A DNA stretch of 64,000 nucleotides from positions 1-64,000 of the forward strand of contig JALTBN010000026.1 in assembly GCA_027075325.1 (NCBI GenBank), given 5' to 3'. Both the position numbers and the translations under genes were made by a program. Positions 44,523-52,474 of this stretch are shown one piece after another. Numbering within the stretch: the first letter of the stretch is position 1; each line of letters begins with the position of its first letter. Source of the stretch: Thermococcus sp. (GTDB lineage Archaea; Methanobacteriota_B; Thermococci; Thermococcales; Thermococcaceae). Below the pieces are notes generated by a model. That model was not told the DNA's origin. It ran no database searches and worked only from the letters and a program-made list of their open reading frames with translations.

Positions 44523-45256
44523 TCCCCCAACACTCCTCTGATTTTAGCGTATTCAGCTAAGATTTCACCGCCCGGTTCCCTGATTCCCCTCCTGACGTAC
44601 CATGCCGGATGTCTGAGGTATTGGGCCTCGAACCCAAGCTCCCTGAGGGTCTTCTCTGCGGTTCTCCCAACCGCGAAGATGACCTTCGGCTTTAAAATCT
44701 CCAGCTCCCTCGCCAAAAGCTCGTAGGCTCCAGGAGGAATCCTCCTCAGCCTGTTCTCCGGCGGGTTGCACTTGACGACGTTGGTTATGTAGAGAAAGTC
44801 GGGGTTTATTCCAAGGGAGAAGAGAACCCTGCGGAGCAGCATTCCGGAGGCATCGCGATAGAAGCATATTCCAGTTTTTCCGCACCCGCGCCTTCCAGGG
44901 GCCTCGCCGACGAGGGCAACCTTCGAACCTGCAAAACCGTTGGCGAAGGGCAGGCCGTTGAACTCGCCAACCTTCAGCTGGTACTCAAGGTTCTCCCGCC
45001 CGCAGAAGTACTCTGGGTTAGCCAAGAGAGCGCGGTAAAGATCGGAGAGCTCGATTCCCTTCCTTTCGTTTTTCTCGTCCGTTACCAGAAACCTCTCGCG
45101 CGGGTTGTAAATGGTTCTCGCGTAGGTTCCGTAGGTCTTCTCGTCCAAACTTAGGAGGTCGCACCAGTCTTCAAGCTTCAGGGATCTGACCCTGAGGTTC
45201 TTCGGATTGATGTAAACTTTTCCAGCCCTTTCCAGCGTCTTAAGTCTCAAGAGCAT
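44510..45256 (-). CDS. Uracil-DNA glycosylase-superfamily protein
   Basis: 248 residues. [17 protein letters not shown] matches motif 1 of the type 4/5 glycosylases (GEAPG), [10 protein letters not shown] matches the central loop, and HPAWYVRRG the C-terminal motif with His. Cysteines at several places (C32, [16 protein letters not shown]) could hold the 4Fe-4S cluster of this group, but the spacing differs from classic type 4 enzymes. It would remove uracil or another damaged base, or has been adapted to another task. It overlaps cbiB by 13 bases. ATG 45256 sits about 25 bases after a TATA box (ggttataaag, minus strand), so translation may be leaderless. Confidence 0.75.
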   Translation of the reverse strand: MLLRLKTLERAGKVYINPKNLRVRSLKLEDWCDLLSLDEKTYGTYARTIYNPRERFLVTDEKNERKGIELSDLYRALLANPEYFCGRENLEYQLKVGEFNGLPFANGFAGSKVALVGEAPGRRGCGKTGICFYRDASGMLLRRVLFSLGINPDFLYITNVVKCNPPENRLRRIPPGAYELLARELEILKPKVIFAVGRTAEKTLRELGFEAQYLRHPAWYVRRGIREPGGEILAEYAKIRGVLGEWTP

Positions 45257-45303
45257 AATGGATAAAAGCTCCAGCTCTTTATAACCCTGACGGGGGCGAT
45301 AGC

Positions 45304-45945
45304 TTGAAGGGGGTTGCCTTCTTTTCGGGCGGTAAAGACGGACTCTACTCGCTTTATCTCGCTGAGAAGAGTGGAATAGAGGTTCCTTATCTCCTGGCGC
45401 TCAAAACGACGATCGGCCTCTCACCGCACTGGGAGAATTTAAACTCCCTCAAAACGCTCGCAAAAGCGATGGGAAAGGAGTTGCTAACCTTCGACATGGC
45501 AAGGGGAAGCGACGCTTTAGCTAAGTTCATCGGCTCCCTCGGCGTTGACTACCTCATAGCGGGGGATGTTCTCCTTGAGGAGCACAAAAAGTGGGTTGAG
45601 GGCCTCGCGGAGAAAGCTGGCGTTAAAGCCCTCGAACCGCTCTGGGGAAGGGATACCCTTGGGCTCGCGATGGAAATGCTCCGGGAGGGCTTTAAGTGGG
45701 CAATAATAGCGGTTGATAGGAAAAAGCTGCCAAAAGAAGCGCTGGCCTACACATTCAGCTCAAAAATGGGCCTTGAGAACTTTTTGAAAACCTACCCTGG
45801 CGTTGATCCGGTCGGAGAGTTCGGCGAGTTTCACACCGTCGTTTTAGCCTCTCCCCTCTTTGAGGGGCGCTTTAAGCTTGAGGTGAAATCCCTTGAGGAA
45901 AGCGAGAGGTATTACTGGGTTTGCTTTGGGCTGGTGAGAGCGTGA
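45304..45945 (+). CDS. DUF71/COG2102 PP-loop ATPase, B12-associated
   Basis: 213 residues. AFFSGGKDGLYSLYLA is the PP-loop ATP-pyrophosphatase motif, and YLIAGDVLLEEHKKWVEGLA resembles the DUF71 conserved region of diphthine-ammonia ligases. A subgroup of DUF71 found next to B12 genes was predicted from comparative genomics to act in B12 salvage rather than diphthamide synthesis. The position here, head of the cobZ-cobS-cobY operon, fits that subgroup. It starts with TTG after ggggg. Its stop overlaps the cobZ start (GTGA). Confidence 0.82.
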   Translation: MKGVAFFSGGKDGLYSLYLAEKSGIEVPYLLALKTTIGLSPHWENLNSLKTLAKAMGKELLTFDMARGSDALAKFIGSLGVDYLIAGDVLLEEHKKWVEGLAEKAGVKALEPLWGRDTLGLAMEMLREGFKWAIIAVDRKKLPKEALAYTFSSKMGLENFLKTYPGVDPVGEFGEFHTVVLASPLFEGRFKLEVKSLEESERYYWVCFGLVRA

Positions 45946-46358
45946 AAGCTGAAGAACTCCTTCAAAGGCTTGAAAAGCACGGAGTAACGATGGAGAAAAC
46001 GCTCAACACCGCCATGGAGCTTTACGTCGGAGAGGAGCACGATAAAATCAGAAAGAGGCTCGAAAGACTGATGCTCCGCTACCTCGATGATATGAACATC
46101 CAGTCCCTTCTCATGGCCGCGCTCCTCCTCGAGGAGAACTTTGAGGTTGAAGGGGATCCCGTTAACCTCGTCGCCGACGAGCTGATAGGAATTGACATCG
46201 CGGAGTACATAGGCGGGAAGATGGCGCTCTTCAACTTCTTCTACTATGACACGAGGAAGCCCGGGATTCTTGCCGAACTACCGCCTTTCCTCGATGACGC
46301 GGTCGGAGGGTTTATAGCCGGCTGTATGACAAGGCTTTTCCAGGAGGATGTTGAATGA
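45942..46358 (+). CDS. cobZ: Alpha-ribazole phosphatase, CobZ (PgpA-like)
   Basis: 138 residues, homologous to phosphatidylglycerophosphatase A. An N-terminal helical part is followed by [22 protein letters not shown] and [14 protein letters not shown], the segments with conserved acidic residues. In archaea CobZ removes the phosphate from alpha-ribazole-5'-phosphate or adenosylcobalamin-phosphate. Its place between the DUF71 gene and cobS, with GTGA and ATGA overlaps, makes CobZ much more likely than a phospholipid phosphatase. The start is GTG 45942. Confidence 0.85.
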   Translation: MKAEELLQRLEKHGVTMEKTLNTAMELYVGEEHDKIRKRLERLMLRYLDDMNIQSLLMAALLLEENFEVEGDPVNLVADELIGIDIAEYIGGKMALFNFFYYDTRKPGILAELPPFLDDAVGGFIAGCMTRLFQEDVE

Positions 46359-47050
46359 AAAACATTCTCCCGTTTCTCACAAGGATTCCAATCAAGGGAG
46401 ACTTTGAGAAAATTCCGAGGGAGCTGTGGGCAATCCCGCTAATCGCCCCAATAAGCTCGGCCCTTTCCCTTGCCATCTTATACCTCAAGCTACCCCTCTC
46501 CAACATTCTCGCCCTCCTAGCGCTCTACTTCACGATAGGCCTCCTCCACCTCGATGGATTGGCAGACTGGGCCGACGGGATTATGGTCAAGGGCGACCGC
46601 GAGAGGAAGATTAGGGCCATGAAGGACGTCAACACCGGAATAGCGGGCCTTTTCGCCGTCGTGATGATCATATTCCTCCAGGCTTACTCTATCCCTCTCG
46701 TGCCCTTCTACTCCATCTATCTGGCTGAACTCAACTCGAAGTTCGCCATGCTCCTTGGACTGGCAACGAAAAAGCCCCTTGGCCGGGGATTAGGAGCGTA
46801 CTTCATGGAGGGGATGGACAAAAAACAGCTCGCCACCGGGACAATCCTCTACGCGCTCCTCTACCTCCCGGTTGCGTTCTACAACCCGCTTGCTCTCTTG
46901 GGGACAGCGGGGCTTCTTTTCAGCGCATACACCATAAGGCTCTCCCTTAGGAACTTCGACGGAATAAACGGCGACTGCCTCGGAGCCATCGCGGAAATAA
47001 CGAGGGCGGGAACGCTCTTAACTCTGGCGTTTGCTTGGTGGTTCATATGA
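46355..47050 (+). CDS. cobS: Adenosylcobinamide-GDP ribazoletransferase (cobalamin synthase)
   Basis: 231 residues with about six membrane helices. [14 protein letters not shown] is the CobS active-site Asp motif (D-G-x-A-D-x-x-D-G), and the N-terminal [11 protein letters not shown] is typical. It couples adenosylcobinamide-GDP to alpha-ribazole (phosphate) in the membrane. It shares 4-base overlaps with cobZ and cobY. Confidence 0.95.
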   Translation: MKNILPFLTRIPIKGDFEKIPRELWAIPLIAPISSALSLAILYLKLPLSNILALLALYFTIGLLHLDGLADWADGIMVKGDRERKIRAMKDVNTGIAGLFAVVMIIFLQAYSIPLVPFYSIYLAELNSKFAMLLGLATKKPLGRGLGAYFMEGMDKKQLATGTILYALLYLPVAFYNPLALLGTAGLLFSAYTIRLSLRNFDGINGDCLGAIAEITRAGTLLTLAFAWWFI

Positions 47051-47586
47051 TAATCATCCTCGCCGGCGGAAGGTCAACGCGCATGGGAAGGGAAAAGTCC
47101 GTTCTGACGGTTGGAGGAAAGCCAATGCTCCTCAGGGTTTATGGGGAAGCTTCAGCGGTGGGGGAAACGGTTGTAGCCCTCTCAAAGAACACGCCGAAGA
47201 CCAAAGAATTGTGCCTTCGGGAGGGGATTCCCTTCGTTGAAACGCCGGGAAGGGGTTACGTTGAGGACGTGAAGTGGCTCCTCCGGGAATTCGGGCCATT
47301 CGTCAGCGTTTCAGCGGATCTGCCCTTCGTCAAGGCCTCGGATATTGGCTCAATCGCGAAAGCCTTCGACGGGAGGGTAAGCTTAACCGGCGTTCTCCCG
47401 CTGGATAGGGTTCCGGGGGATTTGAGGCCTGCAATTTATAGGGACTACGCGATAGTGGGGCTGAACACAGTCGGAACCGAGGGTGAGAGATTTTTCGAGC
47501 TGAGCAACCCGCTTTTGGCTTTAAACGTAAACACGCCGGAAGAGTTAAAGCTCGCTAACAGGATAGCTAAACTGGTGGGAAGATGA
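47047..47586 (+). CDS. cobY: Adenosylcobinamide-phosphate guanylyltransferase, CobY
   Basis: 179 residues of the nucleotidyltransferase fold. [19 protein letters not shown] is the GTP-binding signature (G-G-R-x-x-R-M-G-x-x-K), and [11 protein letters not shown] holds the metal-binding Asp. CobY is the archaeal replacement for bacterial CobU and makes adenosylcobinamide-GDP, the CobS substrate. ATG 47047 follows ggtgg and overlaps the cobS stop (ATGA). Confidence 0.93.
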   Translation: MIIILAGGRSTRMGREKSVLTVGGKPMLLRVYGEASAVGETVVALSKNTPKTKELCLREGIPFVETPGRGYVEDVKWLLREFGPFVSVSADLPFVKASDIGSIAKAFDGRVSLTGVLPLDRVPGDLRPAIYRDYAIVGLNTVGTEGERFFELSNPLLALNVNTPEELKLANRIAKLVGR

Positions 47587-47792
47587 AGGAGGAAATCAAG
47601 GGCGCCCTTGCCTTCGCCGGTGTTCTGATATTGGGCTTACTCTTTCTCTTCGGCTTCCTCATTATAGCGGCTGTTCTAATCCTGATAGGCCTTCTCATCT
47701 TCCTCAGCTTTTACGCTTACATCAGGATTAAGCTCTGGTGGCGGAGGAGAAACCCGCCGAAGGAGCTTGAGGGGCCGGGGGATTATTTTTAG
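47583..47792 (+). CDS. Small membrane protein at the end of the cob operon
   Basis: 69 residues, not recognised. One long or two short hydrophobic segments ([20 protein letters not shown] and [18 protein letters not shown]) are followed by a basic stretch (KLWWRRRN) and a polar tail. It starts in an ATGA overlap with cobY, so it is co-translated, and may help the membrane enzymes CobS and CbiB, which is only a guess. Convergent with cbiP, with a 4-base overlap. Confidence 0.7.
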   Translation: MKEEIKGALAFAGVLILGLLFLFGFLIIAAVLILIGLLIFLSFYAYIRIKLWWRRRNPPKELEGPGDYF

Positions 47793-49240
47793 AGTCCAAG
47801 CTCACCTAAAATCCTCCCCACGTCAAGGTTCTTCTCAACAACCCCCGCGAACCTCTCGATTTCCTCCTCAACGCTCCACCTTCCGATTGAGATGGGCTCA
47901 AGCCCCCTTTCAGCCCTCAGAAAGTTGAGGAAGCGCTCTGTGAAGGCGAAGTTGTGGAAGATGCCGTGAAGGTATGTCCCAAATGCCCTCTCGCCTACTG
48001 CCCCCTCCGGCTCAAGGGCTTTAGCTCCATTTACCGCCGTTATGACAGAGAACGGCCTCTCGGAGACGGAACGACCCATTCTTATCTCGTAGCCCTCAAC
48101 GTCCATCCCCTCCGCCGGCCCCCAGAGAACTTTCGACCTCAAATGGTTCGTCCGCTTTTCCATTGTGAAAACGGTTTTCGCCGGAAGGAGTCCGATGCCC
48201 TTAACCCTTCCGCGCTTCGACTCGACCTCATCAATAATCTCCCTCCCGAGCATCTGGAAGCCGCCGCAGATTCCGACGACGAAAGCCCCTTCGCGGTGGG
48301 CATCTAAGATGGCGTCTTCGATGCCGTTCTCGCGCATCCAGAGCAGATCCCTGACCGTGTTCTTGCTTCCGGGGATTATGATGACGTCTCCCTCTATTTC
48401 CTCAGCTCTGGTAACGTAGTCAACGCCGTTCGCCCAGTGGAACGGTTCAAAATCGGTGAAGTTGCTTATGTGTGGGAGCTTAACTATCTGGATGCGAAGC
48501 TCTCCCTTTACTTTCGGGAACTCGGCTAAGGAGTCCTCCTCGGGAAGGCGGTGTTTAACGTAGGGAATAACGCCGAGAGTCGGCTTTCCGTAGCGTTTTT
48601 CTAGGTATTTAAAGCCCGGCTTTAGGAGGGAAGCGTCACCGTGGAACTTGTTGAAGACGAAGCCCATCACAAGTTCCCGCTCTTCCCCACTCAGAAGCTC
48701 CATCGTGCCGACTATCGAGGCGAAGCTACCCCCTCTGTCAATGTCCGTGACGAGAACAACCCTCGCGTTGGCGTGTTTGGCAACTCTCATGTTGGCTATA
48801 TCGTAGTCCTTCAGGTTTATCTCCACCGGGCTGCCGGCGCCTTCAATTAAAACGAGGTCGTGCTTCTCCTTCAGTTCGTCGAGGACTCCCATCGCCTTTC
48901 GGAAAAGCTCTTCCTTCCGCGAGAGCATGTAGTCTTTAGCTGAGACGCTGCCGATGGGCTTTCCCATAAAAACTACCTGGCTCCTCATTCCCCCTTCCGG
49001 CTTGAGCAGGATGGGGTTAAACTTCACGCTCGGCTTCTTTCTGCAGGCTATCGCTTGAAGGTACTGGGCGCGGCTTATCTCGCCTCCCTCTATGCTCGGC
49101 GCGGAGTTCAGGCTCATGTTCTGGCTCTTGAAGGGGACGACATCATAGCCGAGGTTGGAAAAAATCCTGCAGAGGGCCGTAACGAGGAGGGATTTGCCAG
49201 CGCCAGATGAGGTCCCCTGAACCATCAAGGCCTTTCCCAT
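47789..49240 (-). CDS. cbiP: Cobyric acid synthase
   Basis: 483 residues. The N-terminal domain has the P-loop [19 protein letters not shown] and [10 protein letters not shown]. The C-terminal type I glutaminase domain has [12 protein letters not shown] with the catalytic Cys and YLHGIFHN with the His. It amidates four side chains of adenosylcobyrinic acid diamide using glutamine and ATP. Ring-synthesis genes are not seen in the window, so it may serve salvage of incomplete corrinoids. ATG 49240 follows ggtgggaga. Confidence 0.95.
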   Translation of the reverse strand: MGKALMVQGTSSGAGKSLLVTALCRIFSNLGYDVVPFKSQNMSLNSAPSIEGGEISRAQYLQAIACRKKPSVKFNPILLKPEGGMRSQVVFMGKPIGSVSAKDYMLSRKEELFRKAMGVLDELKEKHDLVLIEGAGSPVEINLKDYDIANMRVAKHANARVVLVTDIDRGGSFASIVGTMELLSGEERELVMGFVFNKFHGDASLLKPGFKYLEKRYGKPTLGVIPYVKHRLPEEDSLAEFPKVKGELRIQIVKLPHISNFTDFEPFHWANGVDYVTRAEEIEGDVIIIPGSKNTVRDLLWMRENGIEDAILDAHREGAFVVGICGGFQMLGREIIDEVESKRGRVKGIGLLPAKTVFTMEKRTNHLRSKVLWGPAEGMDVEGYEIRMGRSVSERPFSVITAVNGAKALEPEGAVGERAFGTYLHGIFHNFAFTERFLNFLRAERGLEPISIGRWSVEEEIERFAGVVEKNLDVGRILGELGL

Positions 49241-49308
49241 TCTCCCACCAAGGAACGTTGGCCGAAGGTCATATAAACCCTTGGATAAAACCTCCAGCGG
49301 TGATTGGA

Positions 49309-50313
49309 ATGGAGAGCCTTTTCCTTCTCGTTCTGGGAAACACCGAGATAAGCACCGTTCCGGGGATAAGCGTGGCCGGAGCAACGCCTGAACTTACGAA
49401 GCTCACTCCAGTGGCAGATGCCGAATACCTCTTCCACGAGAAGCCCTTAACCATTGACGTCATCCCCGTAACGCCCGAAGGCCATCCGACGCCGGCCATA
49501 ATCACCAAAGCGGCAAAAGAGCTGGCCAACTTCCCGGTTCTCGTGGTTCGCGGGGGGACTTATTTAGCTCCACTCGTTCCGCACGTTCACATAAGCAACG
49601 CCGTTGGGAGGGACTTCAGAAAGGGACCTGCTCTGCCAGAGTTCGAGGAGATAATAAAGCGCGCCAAGCTCCTTGGGGAAGAGCTGGACAAGCTGCCAAT
49701 CAAGGAACTCGTTATCGGTGAATCAACCCCAGGGGGAACTACCACAGCCCAGGCCGTCCTCTGGGCCCTCGGATACGAGGCCATGACAAGTTCGGCCTCA
49801 CCAAACAATCCGCAGAACCTAAAGGAGCAGGTAATCGACGAAGCTTTCAAGAGAGTTGGCATTGAAAAGGGCCAGCTGAAGGACAATCCTCTCGAGGCCC
49901 TGAGGCAGTTCGGCGACCCGATGATGGCGGCCGTTATTGGGTTGGCTCTCGGCTTCAGGAAGGATATTGTCCTCGCGGGGGGAACCCAGATGCTTGCCGT
50001 CTCTGCTTTGCTGAAGGCCCTCGGAGAGAGCCTCGACCGCTTCATGATAGCCACCACAAAGTGGGTTGTAGGCGATAAGAGCGCGACCTTCTTAGACACG
50101 GCGAAGGAGATTGGGATAATAACCTACGCGGCCGACTTGGACTTCTCGGAGAGCGAGTTTAAAGGGTTGAGGGACTACGAGAAGGGCTACGTCAAGGAGG
50201 GCGTTGGGGCCGGAGGGGCAACCTGGCTCGCTGTGAAGGCCGGCTTCTCGCCGGAGGAAGTGAGCAGAAAGGTCGAGGAGCTCTACCGGAGACTGATGAA
50301 CATGGCCAAGTGA
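49309..50313 (+). CDS. cobT: CobT-like nicotinate-nucleotide phosphoribosyltransferase (UPF0284)
   Basis: 334 residues. [20 protein letters not shown] and [16 protein letters not shown] match the archaeal UPF0284/CobT family, which is distantly related to bacterial CobT. It would activate the lower-ligand base as alpha-ribazole phosphate for CobS. The cob context makes the assignment likely. ATG 49309 is used, with ggtgat upstream; a TATA element (catataaac near 49270) gives it a promoter divergent from cbiP. Confidence 0.85.
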   Translation: MESLFLLVLGNTEISTVPGISVAGATPELTKLTPVADAEYLFHEKPLTIDVIPVTPEGHPTPAIITKAAKELANFPVLVVRGGTYLAPLVPHVHISNAVGRDFRKGPALPEFEEIIKRAKLLGEELDKLPIKELVIGESTPGGTTTAQAVLWALGYEAMTSSASPNNPQNLKEQVIDEAFKRVGIEKGQLKDNPLEALRQFGDPMMAAVIGLALGFRKDIVLAGGTQMLAVSALLKALGESLDRFMIATTKWVVGDKSATFLDTAKEIGIITYAADLDFSESEFKGLRDYEKGYVKEGVGAGGATWLAVKAGFSPEEVSRKVEELYRRLMNMAK

Positions 50314-50382
50314 ATCTGGATCATTCCGTTCATCTTTTCGCAGCTTTACTGATTCTAGCAGTGGGCAAAATACGCTCGAAAT

Positions 50383-50390
50383 GTTTATAG
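50383..50390 (+). promoter_or_regulatory. TATA box for the 168-residue membrane protein gene
   Basis: gtttatag. Initiation about 25 bases downstream (near 50411) leaves agaggtgac in a short leader before ATG 50427. Confidence 0.5.
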
Positions 50391-50426
50391 CTTTCATTTT
50401 CTATTTAGTGTAAGAGGTGACGGCAC

Positions 50427-50933
50427 ATGAATGAGAAGAGAAAAGCCCTCGTTGGGATTCTCCTCAGCCTGCTACTGATGGCAGCGATAGTACTCGGCGA
50501 ACCCATAGAGAGGTACGGGGACGTGGCGTTACTGACATCTTTCTTCATCTACGTCCTTCTGCTCCCATGGGCGACCGGTGAACACGACGAGAAGACGCTC
50601 CTCACTTTAATAGGGTCGATGGCCCTAATGGCTCCGGCGCTGCACCTACTAACGGAGCAACCTGGGATAGTGACAGTAGAAGACAGCTTCCATGATCTTG
50701 AGTTCTCCACGATGAATTTCCTCCTTCTCTCAGCCTCTGGAATCCTCTACTACTACGCTCTGTCCAAGGTATCTGAGAAAACAGGGGTTAGAGCATTCAG
50801 AACACAGGGGTTCTTATATCTCATCGCAACGGTGGGTTCGGTGACCCTGCTCGGAATCCTGGGATGGATTGGGTGGATATTCGCCGTTCCTGTCTCCCAT
50901 ATTCTCCACTACCGGGCGGTTAGGGAGAGTTAA
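50427..50933 (+). CDS. Hypothetical membrane protein
   Basis: 168 residues with about five membrane helices (GILLSLLLMAAIVLG, VALLTSFFIYVLLLPW, TLIGSMALMAPALHLL, FLLLSASGILYYYAL, GSVTLLGILGWIGWIFAVP). Family not recognised. It has its own promoter and agaggtgac ribosome binding site. It lies between the cobT-like gene and cbiZ, converging on cbiZ with a 4-base overlap. A role in corrinoid uptake is possible but unsupported. Confidence 0.72.
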   Translation: MNEKRKALVGILLSLLLMAAIVLGEPIERYGDVALLTSFFIYVLLLPWATGEHDEKTLLTLIGSMALMAPALHLLTEQPGIVTVEDSFHDLEFSTMNFLLLSASGILYYYALSKVSEKTGVRAFRTQGFLYLIATVGSVTLLGILGWIGWIFAVPVSHILHYRAVRES

Positions 50934-51520
50934 CGACCCCTCGTTCTCTCCCACTTCCCCAAACTCTCCTCTAAAGCCCGCCTCGTGGCCCTTCCAATAT
51001 TTAAGCCAAGCTCCGTCGCCGTTCCCGCCCACTCCTTTTCACCTTCGAACGCGAAAACCCCTATCCCGTCGCTCGTCGTCCCTGTGGCGTTGTAGCCGAG
51101 TTTTAGAAGGGTGTAGGTTTTTGCCTCGGTTGCAGTCATTATAGCGTTGACCATGGCACCGACCGTTAAGCCTTCCTCGATTACAAGGGCGAGGTTTATC
51201 GTTCCGGGTTTCCACGGGGGCGGAACTTCACCGGCTATCGCAGGGTTGGTTATTCCAGCTGTTACGTAGGTCGTAACGCTCCCGCTTCTGGCTATGGAAA
51301 GGACTTTTCCAACGTCAGCGGCAGTCATAAAGCCGACGAAGTTTTCAAGTCCATTCTCCCGTTCGAAGGCCAGGCAGTCCGCTTTGTAGTCGCCGGAGTA
51401 GTTCTTGGGCACCATCATGAAGAAGAAGCCGCTGGCATTAGTTAGACCGCCACGATGGGGTGCGTTGCTCAGAGCCAGCATATGTCGTGGAAAGGGGAGC
51501 ACGAAGTGATTAAACTCCAC
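50930..51520 (-). CDS. cbiZ: Adenosylcobinamide amidohydrolase
   Basis: 196 residues. LALSNAPHRGGLTNASGFFF and VGFMTAADVGKV, with TAGITNPAIAG and NAIMTATEAKT, are CbiZ landmarks. The enzyme clips the linker from scavenged adenosylcobinamide to give cobyric acid, which CbiB and the other enzymes here rebuild with the cell's own nucleotide loop. It starts with GTG 51520, within the end of a small membrane-protein gene, and a purine-rich ggggagggg ribosome binding site lies inside that gene. Confidence 0.92.
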   Translation of the reverse strand: MEFNHFVLPFPRHMLALSNAPHRGGLTNASGFFFMMVPKNYSGDYKADCLAFERENGLENFVGFMTAADVGKVLSIARSGSVTTYVTAGITNPAIAGEVPPPWKPGTINLALVIEEGLTVGAMVNAIMTATEAKTYTLLKLGYNATGTTSDGIGVFAFEGEKEWAGTATELGLNIGRATRRALEESLGKWERTRGR

Positions 51521-51689
51521 CGCCCCTCCCCCTGGCCTCCGACCTTAAAGCCACGAAGATCAGGATCATGAGCAGCGTAATGTAGTAGCTCACCCTGAAA
51601 GGAACCATTCCAATCAGGCCAAGGGTGTAAAGGAGTGTAAGAAAAAGAACCAGGATGAGAAGAATCCTGTAGACCCTCTTTCTCTCCAT
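51510..51689 (-). CDS. Small membrane protein coupled to cbiZ
   Basis: 59 residues, easily missed because of its size. It has two hydrophobic segments (ILLILVLFLTLLYTLGLIGM and YYITLLMILIFVAL) with a basic start (MERKRVYR) and a Gly/Arg-rich end. ATG 51689 follows gagggtcgccg. The last 11 bases overlap the cbiZ start in another frame, and the cbiZ ribosome binding site lies inside it, so the two genes are translationally coupled. Function unknown. Confidence 0.65.
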   Translation of the reverse strand: MERKRVYRILLILVLFLTLLYTLGLIGMVPFRVSYYITLLMILIFVALRSEARGRGGGV

Positions 51690-51741
51690 CGGCGACCCTC
51701 AGGCGGGAGTTCTCATCACGGTTCAGGAGCGGCCAAGCTCC

Positions 51742-52356
51742 TCATTGGGCCTCCTTCCGATAGCCTCTATATACTTCCAGGCTTCTTCTGGCCTTAGCAC
51801 GGGGGATGTGGTGGCCCATTATGGTATTTATCTCGTCCGCTACGGCTGAGCCGTGCTTTATCGCTCCCCTTTCTGTTCGTATCCGTTCTATCCTGAAGGT
51901 GTAGCCGCCAACCTCAATAACCTCACCAACGGCAAACTCCTCGTTGCGGGGCACTTTGGCCCTGAAGGACTGTGTAACTCCCCCAGAGGTGTAAATCGAG
52001 ACCTTGATGACCTTCGGGTAAGTTAAACTCTCGCCCCAGAGGGTTTTGACTTCCTCGACCTTCGCCTTGGTTGCCCTCTTCTCGCCTTCAAGCTCTATCC
52101 CTGTTACCCTGACCTCATCGTCCTCGGTCTCAACTATGTCGCCAATCTCAATCTCCTCGCCCGCAGGAAGCTCCGCGAAGGTCTTGAAGCTGACCTCGTG
52201 CTTGCTGACTATGAGGGGCACCTTAATCAGCTTCGGAAGGGTAACGTGCCATACGTGGTCGCAGTCGTTACATCTCAGGGTCAGCTCCCTTCCCCTCTCG
52301 CGTATTACCTCAACGTTCTCGCTACCGCACTCCGGACAGACAAAGATCTCCTCCAT
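51742..52356 (-). CDS. HVO_0476-type zinc finger protein
   Basis: 204 residues. The N-terminal zinc ribbon is FVCPECGSEN and LRCNDCDHVWH (two CX2C pairs). The rest is beta-rich with repeated strand units (PAGEEIEIGDIVETED; RNEEFAVGEVIEVGGYTFRI). This family is widespread in euryarchaea without known function; a nucleic-acid or ribosome-linked role is guessed from the ribbon. ATG 52356 follows ggtgag. A TATA element on the minus strand (ctttataaac, near 52392) precedes it. Confidence 0.8.
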   Translation of the reverse strand: MEEIFVCPECGSENVEVIRERGRELTLRCNDCDHVWHVTLPKLIKVPLIVSKHEVSFKTFAELPAGEEIEIGDIVETEDDEVRVTGIELEGEKRATKAKVEEVKTLWGESLTYPKVIKVSIYTSGGVTQSFRAKVPRNEEFAVGEVIEVGGYTFRIERIRTERGAIKHGSAVADEINTIMGHHIPRAKARRSLEVYRGYRKEAQ

Positions 52357-52474
52357 TTTCCTCACCAGTGGAAGAGGAAGAAAGAGAGTTTATAAAGGTG
52401 CCTCAGGCCACCGGTTAAGCGGCTCTATGGGGTCCAAAAGGACAAGAAAAGGACAGGTAAAGCCGGCCAGAAAA

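Noticed and set aside
42295..51700. Cobalamin riboswitch upstream of the cob genes
   Set aside because: Leaders are only a few to some tens of bases long and no B12-box-like structure was seen.
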